Shown here: piece by piece, positions 54,395-62,237 of the stretch | Layout: each line of letters starts with the position of its first letter | Position numbering within the stretch: the stretch's first letter is position 1 | Origin: Thalassoglobus neptunius | Lineage (GTDB): Bacteria; Planctomycetota; Planctomycetia; Planctomycetales; Planctomycetaceae | Length of the DNA stretch: 64,000 nucleotides | Direction of reading: 5' to 3' | Assembly: GCF_007859735.1 (NCBI RefSeq) | Contig: NZ_SIHI01000012.1 | Coordinates: forward strand, 1 to 64,000 | The notes under the pieces: generated by a model | What the model was told of the DNA's origin: nothing | What the model saw: the letters and a program-made list of their open reading frames with translations, nothing else | Database searches by the model: none | Position numbers and translations under genes: made by a program

Positions 54395-54578
54395 ACCTCT
54401 TCCAGACAATCCTCAACCGTTACCCAAACGTTCTACGAGCTTCGAACACGTCACAGCTGCGTCGGCAAACTTTCCTCAAGACGATGACACACTCAACGAC
54501 CAAACAGTTCGCGTGGCCCCTTCATCGCGGATTACGCGACAAGGGGCCAATTGCATCGACTGGTCATCTCAATGCGGA

Positions 54579-55532
54579 TCAATAGGAGTCTGCGCGACGG
54601 TAAGCATCAATCACAGCTTGCTCACCCTCTTTGCCCTTCTGAGAGTTGCCGTGCTCCATCCCGATGATTCCTTCATACCCCTTTTTGTGGAGATGACCAA
54701 ACACGTTGAGGTAATTGATCTCTCCCGTTCCGGGCTCTTTTCGACCAGGATTGTCGCCGGACTGCATGTAAGCAATTTCGTCCCAGCAGGCATCGATATT
54801 GGGAATCAGATTGCCTTCTGTGATCTGCTGATGATAGATGTCGAACAAGATTTTGCACGACGGACTGTTCACAGCTTTGCACAGGGCATATGCCTGATCG
54901 GAATCGCGAAGGAAGGTTCCACCGTGATTGGCGTGCCAGTTCAGCGGTTCCAGAACCATGACCAGTCCATGCGGTTCGAGAATCTCAGAACATCGCTTCA
55001 GCAGCTCGATCACGTTAGCTGTCTGATAGCCCTCGGCGAGACGCGGGCCGCCGTACTTGTTCCATTTTCCGGAGTTGGCCGATTGCTGATCGACCGATCC
55101 GGGGACGACTGTCATCCATTTGGCATTCACACGTTTTGCGACTTCGACAGAAGCTTTGATTTCTCCCAGAACCTCATCCCATCGATCCTGATTCTTCACA
55201 GCGAAGACAGGCTCATCGAAGTTCGCGTACGCGACAAAGACACCCATTTCGAGATTCAGATCGCCCATCGCTTTGGCGATGCGGTTCTGATCGTCGACCG
55301 AGCGGCCTTTCATCCCGTTGTCTTCCCAGGCTCGAAATCCCTGGTCAGCGCCGAACTTCAATTGGTCGACCAAATCGTTGCCGGCCGAATTTTTGAACAT
55401 GCCGAAGTGCGGAGCATATTTCAAATTGAAGGGTGCGGAGCTGTCAGCATTCTGGGCCGATGCAGAAGTATTGGTCATTGCGATCACTGTCGAAGCTGCG
55501 CCTGCAGCAGCCAGAAACTCTCGGCGTTGCAT
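54579..55532 (-). CDS. Tat-exported TIM-barrel protein, hydroxypyruvate-isomerase-like
   Basis: This 317-residue protein has a Tat signal (QRREFLAAAGAAS, twin Arg at 3-4). Its TIM-barrel, xylose-isomerase-like part has EDNGMKGRSVDDQNRI, MVLEPLNWH (metal Glu), LFDIYHQQITEGNL (Asp, His) and the last metal Glu in IGMEHGNS. These are the residues of hydroxypyruvate isomerase/sugar-phosphate-isomerase-like enzymes. The exported location is common in planctomycetes. GGAAG precedes the start. Probable sugar or keto-acid isomerase; the substrate is unknown. Confidence 0.85.
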   Translation of the reverse strand: MQRREFLAAAGAASTVIAMTNTSASAQNADSSAPFNLKYAPHFGMFKNSAGNDLVDQLKFGADQGFRAWEDNGMKGRSVDDQNRIAKAMGDLNLEMGVFVAYANFDEPVFAVKNQDRWDEVLGEIKASVEVAKRVNAKWMTVVPGSVDQQSANSGKWNKYGGPRLAEGYQTANVIELLKRCSEILEPHGLVMVLEPLNWHANHGGTFLRDSDQAYALCKAVNSPSCKILFDIYHQQITEGNLIPNIDACWDEIAYMQSGDNPGRKEPGTGEINYLNVFGHLHKKGYEGIIGMEHGNSQKGKEGEQAVIDAYRRADSY

Positions 55533-55785
55533 GAAAGTTCTTCCAGATGAGAGAAGTCTAAAACGATTCTGTTATCCGCGTCGGAACGGAATTCGTCCGA
55601 ACACGGCTCGTGACTGATTGCGAGTATCGAGACCTTGCTCGATTCCCACATTGAAAGTCACTTCTAACAGATTTCGTTTCATCTCTCACCTATCTGGCAA
55701 GCGACGAAAGCGATTCGCACGACGAAACCCGACACTCACCATCAAAAGGAGATCAAGTGCGTCCACCGAAACCTCGAAATCTCAA

Positions 55786-57045
55786 CTAAAACGCCTGAAC
55801 AGCAGGGACCACTTGCACGACTGATGGTGGGGTGCCTTGTGGGATATTCGCCGAAGCAGGAAGCGTCGGTGTCGCGGATTGAATAGGTGCGGATGACTGA
55901 ACAGGAGCAGAGGACTGGACAGGTGCCCAATCTCCTGCCGACATCTGTGGTTGTTCAACCGGCTGAGCTGGGAAACCACCCTGCGGACCGTACCCCGTTG
56001 AGTGGAAGACCATGTTCTGGCCCGCCATCGGGTCCTGTCCCGGAACACTTCCAGACTGCGGGTGATAGCTGGCGTTGCCGTTTTCAGGAATCAGCTGAGG
56101 CTCTGGAACTCGCAATTCCGGAAACGCTCCGTTTGTCTGAGTGGGCATCGGCTCCGCAGTTGGTGTCCAGACTGGAGGGGCAGCTTGCGTCGGCTGGGGT
56201 GCCGAGAAGTTCCCGGACATCGGCGTACTCGCCATGGAATATTGTGGGGAAACAACCGGTCCCCCCATCATGGTGGGGTCGGTTCGAGGCATCACGTTCG
56301 CCATCCGAACAGATGGAGGAACCTGATTGAGGTACTGAGAGGAAGTTTGCCCCTGAAATCCTTGATGACTCGCCATCTGCTGATTCATCATTGGCTGGCC
56401 GGCGAATTGAGGACTGTTCGAATATGGCTGATTGACGACAGGCGGTTGCCCCATCGGACTTCGGTGCGAAGCATAGCCAGCAGAATGAGGCTGAGGAGAA
56501 GACTGAGCCTGCTGAGCCGACCAACCCTGTTGGGGTCCGCCGTAGGCAGCTCCTGCAAACTGCCGTGCTCCAGGATTATACGGTTGAGTGTCAGCCCATG
56601 CTGTCAGCAGTTGGCTGGCCTCATCGCTCCGCCCCTGTTCCTGCAACAGCGACGCCAGCCCGTGATAGGACGGTTGATGACTCGGATCGATCGTGAGAGC
56701 GTGCTGGAACATGTCCTCCGCGTTCTCAATCTCTCCTTGTCGCTCCATCGTTTTGGCAACGTTGAATGCATAGTTTGCGTTGTGGGGCGAATCCATAAGT
56801 GCCCGCTCAAATTCGTAGCGGGCGAACTCGTAGTTCCCTTTGTTATAGTATCGCTGCCCTGAGCGATTCATGAGATACCCATTGGCCGCCCCACAACCGG
56901 AAAGTGCCGACGTCAATGTGATCCACACGACCGCCAACACCGCGATTCCAAATCGCGACAGGTTCCATCTCAGGTGCTCGTGCACATGAGTGTTGTTTTT
57001 TGCGGCTGGAGTGAATTTTTTCGACGCTCGGCGACAGTCGGACAT
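55786..57045 (-). CDS. TPR lipoprotein with Gln/Pro-rich tail
   Basis: The product is about 419 residues. A signal segment ends in the lipobox L-S-G-C (LTSALSGCGA), followed by three TPR-like units (residues ~65-165, e.g. RYYNKGNYEFARYEFERALMD, AEDMFQHALTIDPSHQPSYHG). A long Gln/Pro/Met-rich low-complexity tail to the C-terminus ends with QSSAPVQSSAPIQSATP repeats. GGAAGGG lies before the ATG at 57045. It is probably a scaffold on the periplasmic side. The function is unknown. Confidence 0.75.
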   Translation of the reverse strand: MSDCRRASKKFTPAAKNNTHVHEHLRWNLSRFGIAVLAVVWITLTSALSGCGAANGYLMNRSGQRYYNKGNYEFARYEFERALMDSPHNANYAFNVAKTMERQGEIENAEDMFQHALTIDPSHQPSYHGLASLLQEQGRSDEASQLLTAWADTQPYNPGARQFAGAAYGGPQQGWSAQQAQSSPQPHSAGYASHRSPMGQPPVVNQPYSNSPQFAGQPMMNQQMASHQGFQGQTSSQYLNQVPPSVRMANVMPRTDPTMMGGPVVSPQYSMASTPMSGNFSAPQPTQAAPPVWTPTAEPMPTQTNGAFPELRVPEPQLIPENGNASYHPQSGSVPGQDPMAGQNMVFHSTGYGPQGGFPAQPVEQPQMSAGDWAPVQSSAPVQSSAPIQSATPTLPASANIPQGTPPSVVQVVPAVQAF

Positions 57046-57321
57046 GTTCGTTCCCTTCCAAAGTGGAGTTGAACATTTCAAATCAAATGGCGAATTGAGA
57101 ACCGCTTCGCCGGGTGTGGTGGCGAGAAACTACGAAAATTTCTCAATCTTCGGCAGATTGATTTGAAGTTTCGAGCTGAAATCGCCGACAGAACGCCCCG
57201 AAACCGGCCAACACCGGCAAATCTCGCTGGTCGCATCAACTTCGAACTCAGCAAACATTGCCAATGGACGGACGAACACCTTTTGTGTACCGTTCCATTA
57301 TTCTCAACATGGAGGGAACCA

Positions 57322-58395
57322 ATGGTTCGGGAGACAGTATTCTCTGCTGATGGCAACGACGACGAAGACGATCTCGGCGAAGCAATCGATATCCGCCAAG
57401 AGTTTGACGTCGACGCCCGAGAAATCGACGAACGTCTTCGTCCGCAAAGCCTTGACGATGTCATCGGCCAGTCGCAGGTCGTCGAACGTGTCCGTGTCAT
57501 GTTGTATGCCACCCGCAAGCGGAACGACACTTTGGGCCATATTCTCTTCGATGGACCTCCCGGAATCGGCAAAACGACGCTGGCCACTGTGATTCCCAAA
57601 GAACTTGGGGTCGATCTGCAAATCGCAGCAGGGCCTGCTCTCGATGCCCCCAAGGACCTGCTTCCGTATCTCACGAATGCGGGGCATGGCTCCGTGCTTT
57701 TCATCGATGAAATTCACCGACTCCGGCCGGCCGTTGAGGAATTTTTGTATCCCGCGATGGAAGATTTTCGAATCGATATCGCACTCGGCGAAGGATTGAA
57801 TGCCCGCACGATCAATATGCAGCTGAAGCCATTCACCATCATCGGGGCCACAACACGAGCGGGAATGCTGACAGCTCCGATGCGAGACCGTTTCGTTTAT
57901 CGAGAACATCTCGATTTCTACGAACCCGACGATCTGATCGAGATTGTCCGCAGGAACGCCGTGAAGTTGAAGACCAAAGTGACCGATCAGGCTGCGGCTG
58001 AAGTGGCACGACGAAGCCAGGGAACCCCGCGTAAAGCCAACAACATCCTTCTTCGAACTCGAGACTTCGCGACCCTGAAAGACCCCAACGGCGAAATCAC
58101 CACTGAGATCGCCGCGCATGCGATGAAAATGCTTGAGATCGATTCACTCGGCCTCGAACGACAGGACCGACGGTATCTGAAAATCATCATGGACGTTTTT
58201 CAGGGCGGTCCCGCCGGGCTCCGAGCGATCGCCCACAGCTTATCGATCCCTGCCGACACGCTCGAAGACGATATTGAACCGTTTCTTCTCCGGACAGGAT
58301 TGATTCAGCGGACTCCACGCGGACGCATTGTGACTCAACGAGGATATGAACATCTCGGCGTCACTCCCGGTCCCGGTCTTCGATCTCAGTTCTGA
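57322..58395 (+). CDS. ruvB: Holliday junction DNA helicase RuvB
   Basis: This 357-residue protein has Walker A GPPGIGKTT at residues 78-86, Walker B VLFIDEIHRL, sensor 1 IIGATTRAG and the Arg finger region DRFVYREHLDFY, with a C-terminal winged helix (GLIQRTPRGRIVT). It drives branch migration with RuvA. The ATG at 57322 has GGAGGGAACCA, a strong ribosome site; an earlier frame beginning 57163 is not needed. ruvA and ruvC are not adjacent. It has an acidic N-terminal extension of about 20 residues (GNDDEDDLGE) compared with the usual start. Confidence 0.96.
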   Translation: MVRETVFSADGNDDEDDLGEAIDIRQEFDVDAREIDERLRPQSLDDVIGQSQVVERVRVMLYATRKRNDTLGHILFDGPPGIGKTTLATVIPKELGVDLQIAAGPALDAPKDLLPYLTNAGHGSVLFIDEIHRLRPAVEEFLYPAMEDFRIDIALGEGLNARTINMQLKPFTIIGATTRAGMLTAPMRDRFVYREHLDFYEPDDLIEIVRRNAVKLKTKVTDQAAAEVARRSQGTPRKANNILLRTRDFATLKDPNGEITTEIAAHAMKMLEIDSLGLERQDRRYLKIIMDVFQGGPAGLRAIAHSLSIPADTLEDDIEPFLLRTGLIQRTPRGRIVTQRGYEHLGVTPGPGLRSQF

Positions 58396-58622
58396 AACTC
58401 GCCTCAGCGCTGTCTTCGACGCAGCGAGCATTTCGAAAGCCCATGAAAATTGTCTCTCAGAAAGTTCCGCAATAGTGCACCATCGGATGACAGCATGCGG
58501 AGATCCCCTTTATACTCTGACTCATCCCGAGCCACTCTTTGCAGTGCTCAACAAATGAGTGGCTGTTAACTGACGGGATGGATGATTCACCCTTTTCCTG
58601 ATCCCCACGAAGGACTTGATTC

Positions 58623-59495
58623 ATGCCGATGCAGGGATTGCAGAACCTGGACCGTCGATGGATTTTCCTGTTGATGGCGATTGCTGTCGCAGTCCCAATT
58701 CTTTTTGGGCTCCAGTTTCCGGAGTCTCCCAGCCAATTGGCGCGGGACGTCTTCAACGAGATTGAACAGCTTGAGGAAGGCGACAACGTCCTCATGGCAT
58801 GGGATTACGACCCATCCACAGAAGGCGAACTGGGTCCCATGGCGATCGCATTCGCTCGCCATTGTTGTGAGAAGAAGGTCAACATGTTCTTCATCACACT
58901 GCTCCCAGTCGGTCCGCAGATGATTGAAAAAGCGATCACGGAAGTCATTCAGGCGGACTTTCCGGATCTCGTCTACGGTCAGGATTATGTGAACCTCGGC
59001 TACAAATCGGGGTACGAGGGAGTCATCAAAGTGATCGTTACCGATCTCAAAGGTCTTTACACAACCGACGCACGCGGAACCAACATCGATCAAATCCCCA
59101 TGTGCAAACCGATCAGCAGCGTTCAGGAAATGGATCTGATCGTGAATGTCAGCGGTTCGTATCCCGGAACCAAGGAATGGGTTCAATACGCCGTCACGCC
59201 GCATCAGGGAGAGATTCGCATGGTCGCTGGCTGCACGGGAGTTCAAGCTCCCCTGCTCTATCCCTATATCCCCGGTCAGCTGAAGGGACTTTTGGGAGCT
59301 ATCAAAGGTGCGGCCGAGTACGAGGCACTTGTCGTCAGTGAGTATCTGGGAAACGATCCGGATCAACTTTATCTCGAAGCCAAACGTCGCATGGGGCCCC
59401 AGCTTGTCGCCCACCTCTTAATGATTGGATTGATCATTGCCGGAAACGTGATCTACTTCCGTCAGCGACGTATGCCTTCTCCTCAACAGAATTGA
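58623..59495 (+). CDS. Unknown membrane protein conserved in style among planctomycetes
   Basis: This 290-residue protein has an N-terminal helix (about 13-31, WIFLLMAIAVAVPILFG), a periplasmic soluble alpha/beta domain (VLMAWDYDPSTEGELGPMA...; DLIVNVSGSYPGTKEW; GCTGVQAPLLYPYIPGQLKG) and a C-terminal helix (about 264-281, LVAHLLMIGLIIAGNVIYF). AAGGA lies upstream of the ATG. I recall no characterised function. It is followed by ubiA; a partner-like membrane protein lies at 62238-64000 on the other strand. Confidence 0.72.
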   Translation: MPMQGLQNLDRRWIFLLMAIAVAVPILFGLQFPESPSQLARDVFNEIEQLEEGDNVLMAWDYDPSTEGELGPMAIAFARHCCEKKVNMFFITLLPVGPQMIEKAITEVIQADFPDLVYGQDYVNLGYKSGYEGVIKVIVTDLKGLYTTDARGTNIDQIPMCKPISSVQEMDLIVNVSGSYPGTKEWVQYAVTPHQGEIRMVAGCTGVQAPLLYPYIPGQLKGLLGAIKGAAEYEALVVSEYLGNDPDQLYLEAKRRMGPQLVAHLLMIGLIIAGNVIYFRQRRMPSPQQN

Positions 59496-59556
59496 GTTGT
59501 CTCTTCTTCTCTTTCTGTGAACTCTTCCGCTGCTCTCCGGTTTCACTAACGTCATC

Positions 59557-60582
59557 ATGAATTCTCCATCCACACAAGTTGTGACGTCGGACACGACATC
59601 GTTCTGGGCAAAGTTCAAAGAACTGCTCAGTCTGATTCGCTTCAGCCACACTCTCTTTGCACTTCCGTTCGCTCTGATGGCCGCTTTTCTGGCGTGGAGA
59701 ACCGTTCCGTTTGAACTTCAAGATCTCATCGGCCTTGTGGTTTGCATGATCTTTGCCCGCTCCGCAGCGATGGCTTTCAACCGGATCGCTGATCGCAAAA
59801 TCGACGCAGAGAATCCAAGGACAGCAGGCAGACACCTCCCAGCTGGCACGATTTCACTGAGGATCGTCGTTGCCTTTACGATCGTTTGCAGCCTCGGCTT
59901 TATTCTGTCGACGCTGCTCTTCTGGCCAAATCGATGGCCCCTATTTCTGTCCGTTCCCGTTTTGCTGTTTCTGATGAGTTATTCGTATTCCAAGCGATTT
60001 ACCTCACTGTGCCATTATTGGCTCAGCGCAGCTCTGATGCTGTCTCCGATCGCGGCTTGGATTGCGATCACCGGCACGCTGGCCTGGCCCCCTATCCTGC
60101 TGGCCGCTGTCATTTTCTTTTGGGTCGGTGGATTCGACATTATTTACGCGACTCAGGATGCTGAGTTTGATCACGAAAAGAGCCTCTTCTCGATTCCGTC
60201 TCGCTTCGGTGTACCGAACGCTCTCAAAATCGCATTCGCCAGCCATGTCCTCACGGTTGTCTGTCTCCTGGCACTCTGGGCTGTGGCTGGTCTCGGGACG
60301 ATCTTTCTCATTGGAGTGATTCTCGTTAGCGGCCTGCTCATCTACGAACACTGGATCATCAGCCCTTCGAACATGAGCCGAGTCAACGTCGCATTTTTTC
60401 ATATCAACGCATTGATCAGCGTCGGTCTACTGTTTGTGACAATCGCCGACATCCTCATTGTGGAGACGCTCGGCCCCATCTCGACACCCTTCAATTACCC
60501 TCTTCAACAGGAAGCGATCGAAGAGAACCCTCAGCCCCAGACGAATTTCTCATCAGCCACCAATTTCGAATCGAGGACTTAA
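59557..60582 (+). CDS. ubiA: UbiA-family prenyltransferase (MqnP/UbiA-like)
   Basis: This 341-residue protein has about eight to nine helices and the two aspartate-rich motifs: NRIADRKIDAENPRTAGR near residue 75 and DIIYATQDAEFDHEKSLFS near residue 193. The first is NxxxDxxxD, and the second is the YATQDxxFD form seen in 4-hydroxybenzoate or menaquinone (futalosine-route, MqnP) prenyltransferases. It attaches a prenyl chain to the aromatic head of a quinone. MqnP is the more likely assignment in planctomycetes; ubiquinone synthesis is not expected. It is preceded by the 290-residue membrane protein (61 bp gap). Confidence 0.85.
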   Translation: MNSPSTQVVTSDTTSFWAKFKELLSLIRFSHTLFALPFALMAAFLAWRTVPFELQDLIGLVVCMIFARSAAMAFNRIADRKIDAENPRTAGRHLPAGTISLRIVVAFTIVCSLGFILSTLLFWPNRWPLFLSVPVLLFLMSYSYSKRFTSLCHYWLSAALMLSPIAAWIAITGTLAWPPILLAAVIFFWVGGFDIIYATQDAEFDHEKSLFSIPSRFGVPNALKIAFASHVLTVVCLLALWAVAGLGTIFLIGVILVSGLLIYEHWIISPSNMSRVNVAFFHINALISVGLLFVTIADILIVETLGPISTPFNYPLQQEAIEENPQPQTNFSSATNFESRT

Positions 60583-60820
60583 AACTTCTTCCATCGGAAG
60601 TTGACGTTCTTCCGGCACTGGCGTTTATCCATTCGGAGTTGTTGATCACTCGCTTCAAAAGCCCGTTCTCATTTGACGGCCGCACTCGAAAGAGTGAAAA
60701 TAAAACTGCTCAATCGAGTGAACTCCGCATTTCAGCGGCATTCGTCCGCTCCGGATGACTTCCCCCCAACAACCGAAGTTCTCTGTAACAAGCAACCCTC
60801 TTTCACAGAGAGGCACACGG

Positions 60821-61252
60821 ATGAAGAGCGAGTCTTGGGAACACGTCACATTGGATGGGATTCTTCCCCTCCTGATTGCAGCGAGCCCGACACTTGTCGC
60901 GATCTGCTTTCGAGAAGGACACATCGTTCAAGTCGTCGCCGCAGTGGTGGCACCGGTTCTGGCAGCCTTTCTGAGAGCAGCCATTGGAATTCACCAGTTG
61001 GAAAATGTCTCCGGTGGACATCCGAACTGGGGGCGTCAGATTCTCTTTTCGCTGGGAATCGTCTTGCTATTGCTCAGTGAGATCTTCGTCAGCACGCTGC
61101 AGTTCGCCCAGAACGAAGCATTGTCCGCCTGGTTCTTTCCGGCCGGCCTGTTCTGCTTTTACCTGACCGTGATGCAACTCGCTCTGAGCCCGGACTCCGA
61201 CCATCAGCGGCAGCAGATCGGTTCGACCGTCGACAATGTGATTTGGGATTAG
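60821..61252 (+). CDS. Unknown four-helix membrane protein
   Basis: The product is about 143 residues from the ATG at 60821 (MKSESWEHV), with AGAGG upstream. It has four hydrophobic segments (about 12-28, 32-50, 68-86, 99-118). The family is not recognised, though the layout SPTLVAICFREGHIVQVVAAVVAP and RQILFSLGIVLLLLSEIF is distinctive. It lies 238 bp downstream of ubiA and is followed by a terminator at 61468-61503. The longer frame from 60755 has an unlikely start. Confidence 0.6.
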   Translation: MKSESWEHVTLDGILPLLIAASPTLVAICFREGHIVQVVAAVVAPVLAAFLRAAIGIHQLENVSGGHPNWGRQILFSLGIVLLLLSEIFVSTLQFAQNEALSAWFFPAGLFCFYLTVMQLALSPDSDHQRQQIGSTVDNVIWD

Positions 61253-61629
61253 TCACGCTTTGAGATGAGGCCCTTTTCACAGCTTCTTTCGTCTCGATTG
61301 CCCCCGCTCCATTCGATCAACTCTGCGATTGCTGGAAAGAGTCGCTCATCGGCAACGCTGAAGATAATAGAGCTGCTCACAGCACGTTTCCCGGGTCGTT
61401 CTTAATCTGTCCCGCTTCTCGGTCTGTCCACTTTCCCGGTCTGTCCCTGATGCCGAATGCGCACACAAGAACGCACCTGCTGAAACCTCAACAGGTGCGT
61501 TCTATGTTTTTCTGAACTTGCTTCTTACGGTGAATCAAGTGACTCGATCAGCGATTGAGTCTCTTGAAATCCAGCGTTTTTCGTTTCCGCGGCCGTTCGT
61601 GTCGGCCGAGCAAGTGCATTCGCAGGACT
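61253..61629. other. Convergent intergenic region with terminator
   Basis: Between the four-helix protein and iscA-like genes. It has the terminator at 61468-61503 and near-repeats TCCCGCTTCTCGGTCTGTCC / TTTCCCGGTCTGTCC around 61411-61445, but no gene. Confidence 0.5.
61468..61503 (+). terminator. Intrinsic terminator
   Basis: AGAACGCACCTG (61468-61479) pairs with CAGGTGCGTTCT (61492-61503), a 12-bp perfect stem with a 12-base loop, followed by ATGTTTTTCTG on the plus strand. The strong tail suits the plus-strand gene ending at 61252; it may also act on the minus strand for the IscA-like gene. Confidence 0.8.
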
Positions 61630-61959
61630 CTAGACGGAGAAGCTGCTTCCGCAACCGCAAGAACGACTGACATTCGGATTGTCGAAAGTGAATCCGCGCT
61701 TTTCGAGACCTTCGTAGAAGTCGATGGTTGTTCCATCCAGGTGCAGATCGTGATTCTTTTGGACAGCGACGCTCAGTCCGTGCTGCTCTGAAACATGATC
61801 CTGCTCAGGATTGGCGACTTCGTCGAATCCGAATTTGTACTGAAACCCTGAACATCCTCCGCCTGCCACTCCAACGCGGACGACAGTTGTCTCGGGCATG
61901 TTTTGGTCAGAAATGACTCGTTTGATTTCTGAAGCTGCTTTTTCTGTGATAATGACCAT
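61630..61959 (-). CDS. A-type Fe-S cluster carrier (IscA/SufA/ErpA-like)
   Basis: This 109-residue protein has the three conserved cysteines: [11 protein letters not shown] near residue 36, and SCGCGSSF at the C-terminus. The start [16 protein letters not shown] fits, and AAGGAGA lies six bases upstream. A-type carriers pass Fe-S clusters to target proteins. Family members IscA, SufA and ErpA cannot be told apart by eye, so no symbol is given. No isc or suf genes are near. Confidence 0.93.
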   Translation of the reverse strand: MVIITEKAASEIKRVISDQNMPETTVVRVGVAGGGCSGFQYKFGFDEVANPEQDHVSEQHGLSVAVQKNHDLHLDGTTIDFYEGLEKRGFTFDNPNVSRSCGCGSSFSV

Positions 61960-62237
61960 CTGTCAGTCTCCTTCGCCTGGAAAGGACGAGTCGAACAAGT
62001 GTGTTTGAATAACTCCGCGAATTATAGCTTTCCTCTTCACCGGGTCAAAGACGACTCGATGACACTTCACACATTCTACGGGATCAATTGCTACAAAATG
62101 CACAGAGATGCCGTCGTTTTCTCAAGTCTGCCCGTTTCGTGGCGTTCTCACCCGATTTTCGTCGATTGGCGCGAACGACCGTCACATTCATCAAATCGAA
62201 CGAATTCAAACGAGTGCACGGACACTCTGAGAATCAC

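Noticed and set aside
57163-57321. Longer N-terminus for RuvB
   Set aside because: GGAGGGAACCA immediately precedes the ATG at 57322, and the upstream part is unlike RuvB.
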